From contig NZ_JRGM01000129.1 of assembly GCF_000764665.1 (NCBI RefSeq), positions 62,001 to 126,000 on the forward strand: a stretch of 64,000 nt of DNA. Reading direction: 5' to 3'. Shown in pieces: positions 45,521 to 54,667 of the stretch (its first letter is position 1; every line of letters starts with the position of its first letter). This stretch comes from Aeromonas lacus (GTDB lineage Bacteria; Pseudomonadota; Gammaproteobacteria; Enterobacterales; Aeromonadaceae). The notes under the pieces are model-generated. The model searched no databases and was not told the origin of the DNA. It worked only from the letters and a program-made list of their open reading frames with translations. Made by a program: the position numbers and the translations under genes.

Positions 45521-46426
45521 ATGATGAAACCCCTTACCCTTCTCTCCCTTATCTGTCTGGCTGGCGCGCCTCTTTATGCCGCCGAGCCGGTGCCGGCTGC
45601 CCCGGCTGCTCCCGCCACCGCTGGCGAAACGGCGCCAGCATCAGCGGCGACTGCTACTCCGGCTCCCGTGTTGTTGCCAGCCGACGCGACGGCACCTGCT
45701 CCCGCAGCTACCGGTGAGGCGGCTCCGTCGGCAGCTGTGACTGCGGCCCCTGCGCCTGTGCTGCTGCCAGTCGATCCTGTGGTACCAGCTCCGGCTACAG
45801 AGCCCGCTTCAGCCCCCGTGCCAGCCGCGCCACCTGCCGAACCGGCGCCTTCGGTGGCACCTTTGAATACCGGCGACCTGCAGGCGGTGGCCATCTATCG
45901 TCAGGACGAGCTGCTCAACTGGATCGAGCAGGGTCGTCACCTCACTCAGGTTAAACAGGATCGCTGCCAGTTGACTCAGGATATCGAGGCGCGGGCGTCG
46001 GTGATGAAGATCCCTGCCTACCAGTTTCTCTGGGGGGATATGCTGGCCTGGGGCGTCTGTACCAAGTCCAACGCCGAGCTGGGTGTGCAATATATGTGGG
46101 AAGCGGCCAATCAGGGGCTGGCTCCCGCGCTGGAGCAGCTGGGCCGCTACTACTGGAAAGGGACGCTGGTGCAGAAGGATCTGGTTCGCGCCGAGACGCT
46201 GATGCGTGAGGCTGCCAGCCTCGGTTTTCTGCGGGCTCGCATGGAGTGGGTCGAGATGCTGCTGCAGGGGATGGGGAGCCCGCTCGATTACGAGGATGCC
46301 TACCGTTGGCTGCACGGCTCCGTTATCGGTGATAAAGCCCTGCACCAGAAGGCAGCCAGTCTGTTGAGTCGGCTTGGCAACCGGATGCCGGCCAACGTGG
46401 TGGCCCGCGCCAAGGCGATGCACTGA
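45521..46426 (+). CDS. motX: Sodium-type flagellar motor protein MotX
   Basis: A 301-residue periplasmic protein with a signal peptide (MMKPLTLLSLICLAGAPLYA), an Ala/Pro-rich linker (about 22-120) and Sel1-like repeats in the C-terminal half, with DLQAVAIYRQDELLNWIEQGRHL, CQLTQDIEARASVMKIPAYQFLWGDMLAWGVC and YEDAYRWL as in Vibrio MotX. MotX forms the T ring with MotY that anchors the PomAB-type stator of the polar flagellum. The linker contains two copies of an APVLLP unit. The first of two adjacent ATGs is given; GGAG precedes it. Confidence 0.88.
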   Translation: MMKPLTLLSLICLAGAPLYAAEPVPAAPAAPATAGETAPASAATATPAPVLLPADATAPAPAATGEAAPSAAVTAAPAPVLLPVDPVVPAPATEPASAPVPAAPPAEPAPSVAPLNTGDLQAVAIYRQDELLNWIEQGRHLTQVKQDRCQLTQDIEARASVMKIPAYQFLWGDMLAWGVCTKSNAELGVQYMWEAANQGLAPALEQLGRYYWKGTLVQKDLVRAETLMREAASLGFLRARMEWVEMLLQGMGSPLDYEDAYRWLHGSVIGDKALHQKAASLLSRLGNRMPANVVARAKAMH

Positions 46427-46430
46427 CCCA

Positions 46431-46462
46431 AAAAATGACCCACAGGTCTGCACCTGTGGGTC
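46431..46462 (-). terminator. Terminator after hmp
   Basis: An 11-bp stem GACCCACAGGT/ACCTGTGGGTC around CTGC; on the minus strand it is followed by ATTTTTT. It may also serve motX. Confidence 0.88.
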
Positions 46463-46524
46463 CGGTTCCTGCCGCCGTGCCATGACAGGCTGGAACCTCC
46501 TTTCGTTATATGGCTACCCGGCTG

Positions 46525-47718
46525 TTATAGATCTTGGTGGGGGCCAAAAACTTCGTAATGGAGCTGGCTTGCGGGGATCCCGGCCTCAGTCAGCTGTCGC
46601 TTCACCTCCTGCATGAAACCGAGCGGGCCGCAGAAGTAGTAGTGGGCCTCTGGTGTGATGCGCTCCTTCACTGCGTTCAGATCCATGGTGCCGCTGAAGT
46701 CGTAATCCTCTCCCTGCTTGTCGCTCTCTGCGGGCTCCCGATACCAGACCCGACTGACCAGATTGGTGTGCTGGCTGATTTTGCTGCGGATATCTTCCCG
46801 GAAGGCGTGGACACGTCCATGCTCGCAGGCGTGCAGCCAGGTGATGCCGGCCAGATGCCCGCTCGCCAGCAGCTGGTTGAGCATGCTCATCATGGGTGTG
46901 AGACCGACCCCGGCCGAGAGCAGCACAACCGGCGTCTGGCCATCCGCTTTCAGGTAGAAATCGCCGGTGGGGGGCATTACCTCGATTTTGTCGCCCGCTT
47001 GCAGCCGGTCGTGCAGCAGGTTGGAGACCTGACCCTGCGGCTCGCGCTTGACGCTGATGCGATAGTCGCGGCCATTTGGCGCATCCGAGAGCGAATACTG
47101 GCGGATTTCGTGATGTTCGAGTTCGGGGTGCACCAGCTTGATGCTGAGGTACTGGCCCGGCTGGAAGGTCAGCACCGGCTTGCCATCTTCCGGTGTCAGC
47201 AGGAAGGAGGTGATAAGCTCGCTCTCGGCTCGCTTCTCCTTGATGATGAAGCTGCGGGTCCCTTGCCAGCCGCCGCTCTGGTTCGCCTTCTCCTGATAGA
47301 TCTCCCGCTCGCGGCCGATGAAGATGTTGGCCAGCACGCCATATGCCTTGCCCCATGCCTCCAGCACCTCGTCAGTGACCGCACTTCCGCCCAATTCTTT
47401 GAGCGTGGCCAAGAGATGACTACCTACAATGTGATATTGTTCTGGCTGGATCAGGAATCCGGTATGCTTGTGGGCAATCCGCTCGACCGCGCCGGCCAGC
47501 ACCCCCAGATTGTCGATATTTTTGGCGTAGGCAGCGACGGCGTTGAACAGCGCCAGTGGCTGACCACCGCTGCGCTGATGGGCCAGATTGAAGATATCTT
47601 TCAGCTCCGGGTTATGGCTGAACATCCGTTGGTAGAAGTGCTGCGTCAGCGCCGGGCCGGCTGATTCGAGCAGAGGAATGGTGCTTTTGATGACGGCAAT
47701 GGTGGTTTGGTCTAGCAT
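46525..47718 (-). CDS. hmp: Flavohaemoprotein (nitric oxide dioxygenase)
   Basis: A 397-residue fusion: globin domain (about 1-140, MLDQTTIAVIKSTIPLLES, proximal His in the HKHTGFLIQPEQYHIVG region), FAD-binding domain (RQYSLSDAPN) and NAD-binding domain (GVGLTPMMSMLNQLL). It oxidises NO to nitrate with O2 and NADH. It is divergent from nsrR, and the 113-bp gap contains a long symmetric element that fits an NsrR operator. The start has a GAGG site. Confidence 0.96.
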   Translation of the reverse strand: MLDQTTIAVIKSTIPLLESAGPALTQHFYQRMFSHNPELKDIFNLAHQRSGGQPLALFNAVAAYAKNIDNLGVLAGAVERIAHKHTGFLIQPEQYHIVGSHLLATLKELGGSAVTDEVLEAWGKAYGVLANIFIGREREIYQEKANQSGGWQGTRSFIIKEKRAESELITSFLLTPEDGKPVLTFQPGQYLSIKLVHPELEHHEIRQYSLSDAPNGRDYRISVKREPQGQVSNLLHDRLQAGDKIEVMPPTGDFYLKADGQTPVVLLSAGVGLTPMMSMLNQLLASGHLAGITWLHACEHGRVHAFREDIRSKISQHTNLVSRVWYREPAESDKQGEDYDFSGTMDLNAVKERITPEAHYYFCGPLGFMQEVKRQLTEAGIPASQLHYEVFGPHQDL

Positions 47719-47738
47719 AGGGAGCCTCGTCGTTAATT

Positions 47739-47781
47739 AAACATCTAAAATGCCATTTAATAAGTGGCATCCTAGATGTTT
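47739..47781. promoter_or_regulatory. Symmetric element between hmp and nsrR, candidate NsrR operator
   Basis: Outer arms AAACATCTA (47739-47747) and TAGATGTTT (47773-47781) are perfectly complementary, as are the inner arms ATGCCA (47750-47755) and TGGCAT (47765-47770). The whole is a 43-bp dyad centred at 47760. Known NsrR sites (ATG(C/T)ATTT type halves) have similar half-sites. It lies 21 bp from the hmp start and 51 bp from the nsrR start. Confidence 0.7.
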
Positions 47782-47831
47782 ATTTGATTTGAATCAATAC
47801 TCCACTTTTCGCATCGCGCTAATCAGGCTTT

Positions 47832-48302
47832 ATGAGACTAACCAGTTATACAGATTTCGGATTGAGAGCCCTGCTCTACCTTGCCACCCTGCCGGAAGGG
47901 GAGCTCTCGAGCGTAGCCAAGGTCTCTGCCTTGTACGACGTTTCTCGCAACCACATGGTGAAGGTGGTCAATCAGCTGGTGAAGCTGGGCTATCTGCAAT
48001 CCCAGCGTGGCAAGAATGGGGGGATCCGCATGGCATGCGATCCCGCTACCATCAATATCGGGCAGGTGATCCGGGCGCTGGAAGGGAATCTGGACGGGAT
48101 AGATTGCGGCTCGCCCGCCTGTCACATCGTCTCTGTCTGTCTGCTCAAGAATGCGCTGAAAGAGGCGATGGATGCGTTTCTGGCGGTGATGGACAGCTAC
48201 ACCCTGCAGGATTTGCTGGCCAATCGTGACGAGCTGCAGAGGGTGTTTGGCGAGTTGATCCCGACGCTGGTACTGGAGCCGGATGACGAAGATGAACAGT
48301 GA
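47832..48302 (+). CDS. nsrR: NO-sensitive repressor NsrR (Rrf2 family)
   Basis: A 156-residue Rrf2-family iron-sulfur regulator. The winged helix is in SSVAKVSALYDVSRNHMVKVVNQLVKLGYL, and the three cluster cysteines sit in IDCGSPACHIVSVCLLKNAL with the C-x4-C-x5-C spacing of NsrR. NO destroys the cluster and relieves repression of hmp. It is about 15 residues longer than the E. coli protein, mostly an acidic C-terminal tail (ending DDEDEQ). Confidence 0.95.
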   Translation: MRLTSYTDFGLRALLYLATLPEGELSSVAKVSALYDVSRNHMVKVVNQLVKLGYLQSQRGKNGGIRMACDPATINIGQVIRALEGNLDGIDCGSPACHIVSVCLLKNALKEAMDAFLAVMDSYTLQDLLANRDELQRVFGELIPTLVLEPDDEDEQ

Positions 48303-48314
48303 CGAGTTGCAATG

Positions 48315-48343
48315 AAAAAGGGCTGCCAGTGGCAGCCCTTTTT
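48315..48343. terminator. Bidirectional terminator between nsrR and yfjD
   Basis: A symmetric AAAAAGGGCTGCC-AGT-GGCAGCCCTTTTT; its right end touches the yfjD stop. Confidence 0.93.
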
Positions 48344-49623
48344 CAATTCTGCGGTGCAGTTGCAGCCCGGTAGGAAGCCGGCATGATCCGCGCCATTTTG
48401 ACCATGTTGTTCTCGACTTCGAGGATCTCGATGGGGTAGCCCGCCAGCCGGATCCCGATATTAGGCTGGGGGATCTCCTCCAGATATTCGAGGATCAGGC
48501 CATTGAGGGTGCGCGGTCCGTCGATGGGCAGATGCCAGTTCATCTCCTTGTTCAGCTCGCGCACGCTGGCCGAGCCTTCCACCAGAAACGAGCCGTCCGG
48601 CTGGGGATGGATTTCGTCGCTCGGAGTCGGCGTCATGGAGGTGGTGAAGTCGCCCACTATCTCTTCCAGAATGTCGTCCAGGGTGATCAGCCCCTGAATG
48701 TCGCCATATTCGTCAACGATCAGGCCAATTCGTTCCTTGTTGCGCTGGAATTTGGCCAGCTGCACGTTGAGCGGCGTACCTTCCGGAATGAAGTAGATCT
48801 CGTCCACTTCCCGCAGCAGGCTCGACTTGTTGAACTGATCCCGGGCCATCAACCGCAGGGCGTCGCGGGCGTGTAGAAAGCCCACCACGTCGTCGATGCT
48901 GTCGCGATAGAGCAGGATCTTGGTGTGGGCACAGTGAGCCAGCTGGCGCTGGATGCTCTTCCAGTCGTCATTGATATCGATGGCATAGATATCGCTGCGG
49001 GGCACCATGATGTCCTCGACCAGCATCTTGTCCAGATCCAGAATGCTGAGCAGCATCTCCTGATGGCGCTGGGGGATCAGGCTGCCCGCCTCGTTGACTA
49101 TGGTGCGTAGCTCCTCGGTGTTGAGGGAGTCATCCTTGTTTGGCGTGATCTTCAGCATCTTGAGCAGACCACTGGTGATGCCGTTGATCAGCCAGACCAG
49201 CGGGGAGAGCGGCACCATCAGCCCCTTGAGGATCCAGGAGGCGGGGTAGGCAATCTTCTCGGGGAACATGGCAGCCAGCGTCTTGGGAGTCACTTCACCA
49301 AATACCAGCACTACCAGCGTCAGGCCAAAAGTGGCCACCGCGACACCGAGATCGCCGAACAGCCTGATACAGACGATGGTGGCAATGGCGGAGGCGAGGA
49401 TATTGACCAGGTTGTTGCCGATAAGGATGAGGCCAAGCAGCCGATCCGGGCGTGACAGCAGCTTCTCTACCCGACGGGCCGCCTTGTGTTTGGTCTGTGC
49501 CAGATGCCGCAGCTTGTAGCGGTTGATGGACATCAGACCGGTTTCGGAACTGGAGAAGAAGGCGGATAGAAGGATCAAGATAACGAGAACAATCAGTAGT
49601 GTGCTCGTTGAGATGCTGTCCAA
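48343..49623 (-). CDS. yfjD: CNNM/CBS domain membrane protein YfjD (CorB-like)
   Basis: A 426-residue HlyC/CorC-family protein: CNNM (DUF21) membrane domain (about 1-185), CBS pair (about 200-330, VEDIMVPRSDIYAIDIND, DEYGDIQGLITLDDILEEI) and a C-terminal CorC_HlyC domain. This family (CorB) is linked to magnesium or cobalt efflux. The start is a TTG after AGGAGC; no in-frame ATG fits. It shares the ypjD-ffh neighbourhood known from E. coli. Confidence 0.92.
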   Translation of the reverse strand: MDSISTSTLLIVLVILILLSAFFSSSETGLMSINRYKLRHLAQTKHKAARRVEKLLSRPDRLLGLILIGNNLVNILASAIATIVCIRLFGDLGVAVATFGLTLVVLVFGEVTPKTLAAMFPEKIAYPASWILKGLMVPLSPLVWLINGITSGLLKMLKITPNKDDSLNTEELRTIVNEAGSLIPQRHQEMLLSILDLDKMLVEDIMVPRSDIYAIDINDDWKSIQRQLAHCAHTKILLYRDSIDDVVGFLHARDALRLMARDQFNKSSLLREVDEIYFIPEGTPLNVQLAKFQRNKERIGLIVDEYGDIQGLITLDDILEEIVGDFTTSMTPTPSDEIHPQPDGSFLVEGSASVRELNKEMNWHLPIDGPRTLNGLILEYLEEIPQPNIGIRLAGYPIEILEVENNMVKMARIMPASYRAATAPQN

Positions 49624-49657
49624 AAAGGGCTCCTGTAGATGGTGTGACTAACGGTTA

Positions 49658-50446
49658 TCAGCTCAGCAGCACTTCTTTGACGAAGCGGCTGCCGAAATAG
49701 GCCAGGGTCAGGATGACGCTGCCGATCAGGCTCAGGGTGACCACCTTGCGGCCACGCCAGCCATAGGTGTGATGGCCCCACAAGAGCAGCACGTAGATGC
49801 ACCATGCGATGATGGAGAGCACGGCCTTGTGGGATTTGCCCTGGGCGAACATGTCTTCGAGGAAGAAGAGCCCCGAGGCGATGGAGAGGGTCAGCAGCAG
49901 CACGCCGGCAGAGATGAGCTGGAACAGCCGCTTCTCGACGGTCATCAAGGGGGGCATGGCTGGCAACTGGCTGATCTTTCTCGACTTGAGCTGCTTGTCC
50001 AGACAGGCGAGCTGAAGAGCAAACAGGCAGGCGATCATCAATACCGAGTAGGCCATCAGCGCCAGACCGATATGCAGCAACAGCTGGGGATGGGCCTCAA
50101 GGTGGGTGATATAGCGCCCGGGAATGAGGGCACTGGCCGCCAGCAGCAGCGCCGAAAAGCTGTAGACAACCGGCAGCAGGATCCAGCCGTTGAAGCGGCG
50201 GGTAATGCAGGTCATGAAGGTGCTGATGATCAGACTCACCAGCGAGGCCACGTTGAGCATGCTCAGGTTCTGGCCGGAGCCTTGCAACACCTCGGTTCCG
50301 AGGGCGGTAGCATGGGCGATCAGGGCCAGTCCGATGCAGGCAAAGAGGGAGCGCTGTCCTACCGGCTTGGCGCTCAGTAACAGATGCAGGGAGGCGATGA
50401 TGGCCAGCAGATAAAACGCCAGGGCCAGAACAGAGATTACGATCAT
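49658..50446 (-). CDS. ypjD: Inner membrane protein YpjD (CcmC/CcsA-like)
   Basis: A 262-residue polytopic protein with about eight helices, of the cytochrome c assembly (CcmC/CcsA-like) family, with the Trp/His-containing C-terminal part IIAWCIYVLLLWGHHTYGWRGRK. Its exact role is unknown; it lies between ffh (divergent) and yfjD as in E. coli. The start is MIVISVLALAF; the upstream 32 codons overlap the ffh promoter region. Its ribosome-binding site is weak. Confidence 0.9.
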   Translation of the reverse strand: MIVISVLALAFYLLAIIASLHLLLSAKPVGQRSLFACIGLALIAHATALGTEVLQGSGQNLSMLNVASLVSLIISTFMTCITRRFNGWILLPVVYSFSALLLAASALIPGRYITHLEAHPQLLLHIGLALMAYSVLMIACLFALQLACLDKQLKSRKISQLPAMPPLMTVEKRLFQLISAGVLLLTLSIASGLFFLEDMFAQGKSHKAVLSIIAWCIYVLLLWGHHTYGWRGRKVVTLSLIGSVILTLAYFGSRFVKEVLLS

Positions 50447-50649
50447 AACCAGGTCGTTGATGCACAAGCTTTTGAGGGTAAGAGGGGCAGTATACCTTGC
50501 ACGCGAAATGCTCGCCAGTTGTGCAATGGCCGATCCGCCCATATATAGGGATGAAGCATCGATGAGCGGCAGTGCGGCGAATAATCGTCCTCGCGGCTGC
50601 TCTGGGTTATAATGCCCCCCATTTACAACGCCAAGAACCGGAATGCGTC

Positions 50650-52026
50650 ATGTTTGAGAATTTGACTGAACGACTCTCGCGCACCTTGCGCAATGTCAGT
50701 GGCCGCGGCCGCCTGACCGAAGAGAACATCAAGGAAACCCTGCGCGAAGTCCGCATGGCGCTGCTCGAGGCGGACGTCGCCCTGCCGGTCGTGCGTGATT
50801 TCGTGGCGCGCGTCAAAGAGCGTGCCGTCGGCCAGGAAGTGGCCAAATCCCTGAGCCCGGGTCAGGCGTTCATCAAGATTGTGCACGGCGAACTGGTCAC
50901 CGTAATGGGTGAGGCCAACGAGCAGCTCAATCTGGCAGCCCAACCGCCCGCTATTATCCTGATGGCCGGTCTGCAGGGTGCCGGTAAAACCACCACGGTC
51001 GGCAAACTGGCCAAGCTGCTAAAAGAGCGCAACAAGAAGAAGGTGCTGGTAGTCAGTGCCGACGTTTACCGCCCTGCGGCGATCAAGCAGCTGGAAACCC
51101 TGGCGGGCGATATCGGCGTCGACTTCTTCCCGAGCGATGCCAGCCAGAAGCCGGTTGCCATCGCGACTGCCGCCATCGATCAGGCGCGCAAGAAATTCTA
51201 TGACGTGGTGATCGTCGATACCGCAGGTCGTCTGCACGTCGATAGCGAGATGATGGCCGAGATCCAGGATCTGCACGCCACCATCAAGCCGGTCGAGACC
51301 CTGTTCGTGGTGGATGCAATGACCGGTCAGGATGCCGCCAACACCGCCAAGGCATTCAACGAGGCGCTGCCGCTCACCGGCGTGATCCTCACCAAGGCGG
51401 ACGGCGACGCCCGCGGCGGTGCCGCCCTGTCGGTACGCCACATCACCGGCAAGCCGGTCAAGTTCATCGGTATGGGTGAGAAGACCGACGCGCTGGAGCC
51501 GTTCCATCCGGATCGTCTTGCCTCCCGTATTCTCGGTATGGGTGACGTGCTGTCCCTTATCGAAGAGGTCGAGCGCAACGTCGATAAAGAGAAGGCGGCC
51601 AAGCTGGCCAGCAAGGTCAAGAGCGGCAAGGGCTTCGATCTGGAAGATTTCCGCGAGCAGCTGGCCCAGATGCGCAACATGGGCGGCATGATGGGGATGC
51701 TGGACAAGCTGCCCGGTATGTCCGGTCTGCCGGACAACATCAAGGATCAGATGGATGACAAGCTCACCGTGCGCATGGAGGCCATCATCAGCTCCATGAC
51801 GCCGAAGGAGCGTGCTCATCCAGACCTCATCAAGGGCTCCCGCAAGCGTCGTATCGCAGCAGGCTCCGGCATGCAGGTGCAGGACGTGAACAAGCTGCTC
51901 AAGCAGTTCACCGAGATGCAGCGCATGATGAAGAAGATGTCCGGCAAGGGCGGCATGCGCAAAATGATGAGCCAGATGAAGAACATGCTGCCACCGGGAT
52001 TTGGTGGTGGTCGCGGCCCGTTCTGA
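50650..52026 (+). CDS. ffh: Signal recognition particle GTPase Ffh
   Basis: A 458-residue SRP54-type protein delivering nascent membrane proteins to FtsY. N domain (about 1-85), G domain with Walker A GLQGAGKTTTVGKLA, DTAGRLHVD and TKADGDARGG, then a methionine-rich M domain (QRMMKKMSGKGGMRKMMSQM) that binds signal sequences and 4.5S RNA. The start is at MFENLTERLS, as in the family. The ribosomal S16 gene follows after a terminator. Confidence 0.97.
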   Translation: MFENLTERLSRTLRNVSGRGRLTEENIKETLREVRMALLEADVALPVVRDFVARVKERAVGQEVAKSLSPGQAFIKIVHGELVTVMGEANEQLNLAAQPPAIILMAGLQGAGKTTTVGKLAKLLKERNKKKVLVVSADVYRPAAIKQLETLAGDIGVDFFPSDASQKPVAIATAAIDQARKKFYDVVIVDTAGRLHVDSEMMAEIQDLHATIKPVETLFVVDAMTGQDAANTAKAFNEALPLTGVILTKADGDARGGAALSVRHITGKPVKFIGMGEKTDALEPFHPDRLASRILGMGDVLSLIEEVERNVDKEKAAKLASKVKSGKGFDLEDFREQLAQMRNMGGMMGMLDKLPGMSGLPDNIKDQMDDKLTVRMEAIISSMTPKERAHPDLIKGSRKRRIAAGSGMQVQDVNKLLKQFTEMQRMMKKMSGKGGMRKMMSQMKNMLPPGFGGGRGPF

Positions 52027-52051
52027 TTATCCGGGCTGACGTATTGCATGA

Positions 52052-52080
52052 GGGTCTGCCGGTGGCAGACCCTTTTCATT
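52052..52080 (+). terminator. Intrinsic terminator after ffh
   Basis: Stem GGGTCTGCC/GGCAGACCC with loop GGT and a TTTTCATT tail; it separates ffh from the ribosomal operon. Confidence 0.88.
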
Positions 52081-52208
52081 GCTGCTCTGCGCAAAAAATG
52101 GCTGGCTTGGTTGCATTTATTACGAATCCAAGTAGAATTATGCGGCTTATTTTAAGCTAGGGTCCGCGTGTTTGCGGGCCTTGTTCATTAGATGTTAATG
52201 AGGACGAT

Positions 52209-52457
52209 ATGGTAACCATTCGTTTACAACGTGGTGGCGCGAAAAAGCGTCCGTTCTACCAGGTAGTAGTTGCTGACAGCCGTAACGCCCGCGACGGTCG
52301 TTTCATCGAGCGCGTTGGTTTCTTCAACCCGGTTGCTGCTGGTCAAGCTGAAAAGCTGAACCTGGACCTGGCTCGTATCGAGCATTGGGTTGCTACTGGT
52401 GCCGCTGTTTCTGAGCGCGTTGCCAAGCTGATCAAAGACGCTGCCAAAGCTGCTTAA
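52209..52457 (+). CDS. rpsP: 30S ribosomal protein S16
   Basis: An 82-residue S16 protein ([34 protein letters not shown]), first gene of the rpsP-rimM-trmD-rplS operon. AT-richer codon choice, including GCT and CGT use, is that of highly expressed genes. Confidence 0.98.
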   Translation: MVTIRLQRGGAKKRPFYQVVVADSRNARDGRFIERVGFFNPVAAGQAEKLNLDLARIEHWVATGAAVSERVAKLIKDAAKAA

Positions 52458-52481
52458 TCAGTCAAACGGTAAGGAGTTAAG

Positions 52482-53003
52482 GTGGAAAAACCTGTAGTTC
52501 TGGGCACCCTGGGTACCGTATACGGCATCAAGGGGTGGCTTAAAGTGAACTCCTTCACCGATGTTGCCGAAGCGATTTTCGATTACAACCCTTGGCTGAT
52601 TAATCAGAACGGGGCGTGGCGTGAAATTCGGGTTTCATCTTGGAAACGTCACAACAAGGGTCTGATCTGCAAACTCGATGGTATCGATGTGCGCGAGGAT
52701 GCCCTGGCATTGACCAATGTCGAGATTGGCGTAGCCGCCGATCTGTTGCCTGCGTTGCCCGAGGGCGAGTTCTACTGGCGTGACCTGATTGGTTGCTCGG
52801 TAGTGACCACCAAGGGATACGACCTGGGCAAAGTGACCGAATTGATGGAAACCGGCTCCAACGATGTGTTGGTGGTTGAGGCCAATGTAAAAGATGCCTT
52901 TGGTGCAAAGGAGCGGTTGATTCCGTTCCTGGAAGAGCAGGTGATCAAGAATATTGATCTGACTGCTCGAACAATCGAAGTTGATTGGGATCCTGGTTTC
53001 TAG
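52482..53003 (+). CDS. rimM: Ribosome maturation factor RimM
   Basis: A 173-residue 16S rRNA processing factor that assists assembly of the 30S head near S19. The N-terminal RimM domain ([18 protein letters not shown]) and the PRC-barrel C-terminal half ([21 protein letters not shown]) are clear. The start is a GTG after AAGGAG; no in-frame ATG is nearby. Confidence 0.97.
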   Translation: MEKPVVLGTLGTVYGIKGWLKVNSFTDVAEAIFDYNPWLINQNGAWREIRVSSWKRHNKGLICKLDGIDVREDALALTNVEIGVAADLLPALPEGEFYWRDLIGCSVVTTKGYDLGKVTELMETGSNDVLVVEANVKDAFGAKERLIPFLEEQVIKNIDLTARTIEVDWDPGF

Positions 53004-53037
53004 TTTCCCGCGGTAACACGAGTGCCGGAGGTTTCTT

Positions 53038-53787
53038 ATGTGGATTGGGGTGATTAGCCTCTTCCCTGAAATGTTCCGAGCCATTACCGAGCACGGGGTA
53101 ACGGGTCGGGCCGTCAAGAGTGGCCTGCTGCAGATTGAGTGCTGGAACCCCCGGGACTTTACCCACGACAAACACCGTACGGTCGATGATCGTCCTTATG
53201 GTGGTGGGCCCGGCATGTTAATGATGGTTCAGCCGCTGCGTGACGCGATTCATGCAGCCAAGCAAGCGGCGGGAGACGGGGCGAAAGTCATCTATCTCTC
53301 CCCTCAGGGACGCAAGCTGACTCAAGCGGGCGTAACCGAGTTGGCGACGAATCAGAAACTGATTCTGGTAGCCGGTCGATACGAAGGTATCGATGAACGC
53401 GTGATACAAACCGAAGTCGACGAAGAGTGGTCTATCGGGGATTACGTGTTAAGTGGTGGCGAGTTGCCTGCCATGACCCTGATCGATGCGGTTTCGCGTC
53501 TGGTTCCAGGAGTCTTGGGTGATCAGGCCAGTGCCGAGCAGGACTCCTTTACGGATGGCTTGCTGGATCATCCCCACTATACTCGGCCGGAGGTGTTGGA
53601 TGGGCTGGCGGTGCCCGAGGCGCTGACAAGCGGCAATCACGAAGTGATTAGGCGCTGGCGTCTCAAGCAATCGCTCGGACGAACCTGGCAAAGAAGGCCG
53701 GAACTTATTAACAACCTAGCTCTGACTGACGAGCAAGAATCACTTCTTGCCGAGTATGTCCGCGAAGTGCGTGACAGCGTTAAGTAG
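53038..53787 (+). CDS. trmD: tRNA (guanine37-N1)-methyltransferase
   Basis: A 249-residue SPOUT methyltransferase producing m1G37, which prevents frameshifting. Signatures [40 protein letters not shown] and the knot region [15 protein letters not shown] are all present. It lies between rimM and rplS in the standard order. Confidence 0.98.
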   Translation: MWIGVISLFPEMFRAITEHGVTGRAVKSGLLQIECWNPRDFTHDKHRTVDDRPYGGGPGMLMMVQPLRDAIHAAKQAAGDGAKVIYLSPQGRKLTQAGVTELATNQKLILVAGRYEGIDERVIQTEVDEEWSIGDYVLSGGELPAMTLIDAVSRLVPGVLGDQASAEQDSFTDGLLDHPHYTRPEVLDGLAVPEALTSGNHEVIRRWRLKQSLGRTWQRRPELINNLALTDEQESLLAEYVREVRDSVK

Positions 53788-53819
53788 AGTTTTCAGTTTA
53801 TCCTAGGTAAGGAAAGACA

Positions 53820-54167
53820 ATGAGCAAGATTATTCAGCAGCTTGAACAAGAGCAAATGCGTACCGACATCCCGGCTTTTGCCCAGGGCGACACCGTACGT
53901 GTTCAAGTTCGTGTTAAAGAAGGTGGTAAAGAGCGTCTGCAGGCTTTCGAAGGCATCGTAATTGCCAAGCGTAACCGCGGTCTGCACTCTGCTTTCACCG
54001 TTCGCAAGATCTCTAACGGCGAAGGTGTTGAGCGTGTATTCCAGACTCACTCTCCGCTGATCCACAGTGTAGAACTGAAGCGTCGTGGTGATGTTCGCCG
54101 CGCCAAACTGTACTACCTGCGCAACCTGTCCGGTAAAGCTGCTCGTATCAAAGAGAAGCTCAACTAA
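53820..54167 (+). CDS. rplS: 50S ribosomal protein L19
   Basis: A 115-residue L19 ([33 protein letters not shown]), the last gene of the operon, located at the 30S-50S interface. AAGGAAAG precedes the ATG. Confidence 0.98.
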   Translation: MSKIIQQLEQEQMRTDIPAFAQGDTVRVQVRVKEGGKERLQAFEGIVIAKRNRGLHSAFTVRKISNGEGVERVFQTHSPLIHSVELKRRGDVRRAKLYYLRNLSGKAARIKEKLN

Positions 54168-54205
54168 TTCGATTCGAATTGGTGTCGATTTATCGACAGG
54201 TAGTG

Positions 54206-54234
54206 AAAAGGCTCGCCAATGGCGAGCCTTTTTT
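54206..54234 (+). terminator. Intrinsic terminator of the rpsP operon
   Basis: A 12-bp stem AAAAGGCTCGCC-AAT-GGCGAGCCTTTT followed by T bases. Confidence 0.93.
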
Positions 54235-54263
54235 GTATCCGTCTATTGGCTATCTGGTTGCCG

Positions 54264-54587
54264 TTACTGGATCACTCGTACCACCGAGTTGTCGCGGCCG
54301 TAGGGGCTGGGTACGTAGGCATCAGCTTGCCAGTCATTCTCGTAAAGGGTCTCTCCCTCCGGAGTGATGAACTGGTAGCAATACTCGAAACTCTCCGGTC
54401 CGTCGGTCGGCAGGTTGAGGGTGGCCTTGAACTCACCGCTCTTCATGCGCTTCAGTTCGACCGGTTGCCACTGGGTAAACTCGCCGATCAGCATCACCTG
54501 TTCTGCGCCTGCTGCGGCCTCCTTCTCGACGGCGAAGGTCACCTTCACCTCGGGTTTGGACTTGAGAAACTGTTTGGTAAGTGGCAT
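54264..54587 (-). CDS. Stand-alone CBM48/isoamylase N-terminal-like protein
   Basis: A 107-residue cytoplasmic protein consisting of one beta-sandwich resembling the glycogen-binding domain of AMP kinase beta and branching enzymes (CBM48): KVTFAVEKEAAAGAEQVMLIGEFTQWQPVELKRM, ending YENDWQADAYVPSPYGRDNSV. No catalytic domain is attached. AGGAGG precedes the start, so it is probably well translated. Function unknown; a glycogen-sensing or -tethering role would be an inference. It is on the opposite strand to rplS and separated from mutH by about 80 bp. Confidence 0.8.
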   Translation of the reverse strand: MPLTKQFLKSKPEVKVTFAVEKEAAAGAEQVMLIGEFTQWQPVELKRMKSGEFKATLNLPTDGPESFEYCYQFITPEGETLYENDWQADAYVPSPYGRDNSVVRVIQ

Positions 54588-54667
54588 GACGCCTCCTTGT
54601 CTGTGAGTTAAAAATGGCTCCTGCCTATTTTTATACCACCTTATGACAAAGATGTTGATAAAGCAGA

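Noticed and set aside
45574-45894. A 106-codon Gly/Ala-rich minus frame opposite motX
   Set aside because: It is the complement of the Ala/Pro-rich MotX linker, not a gene.
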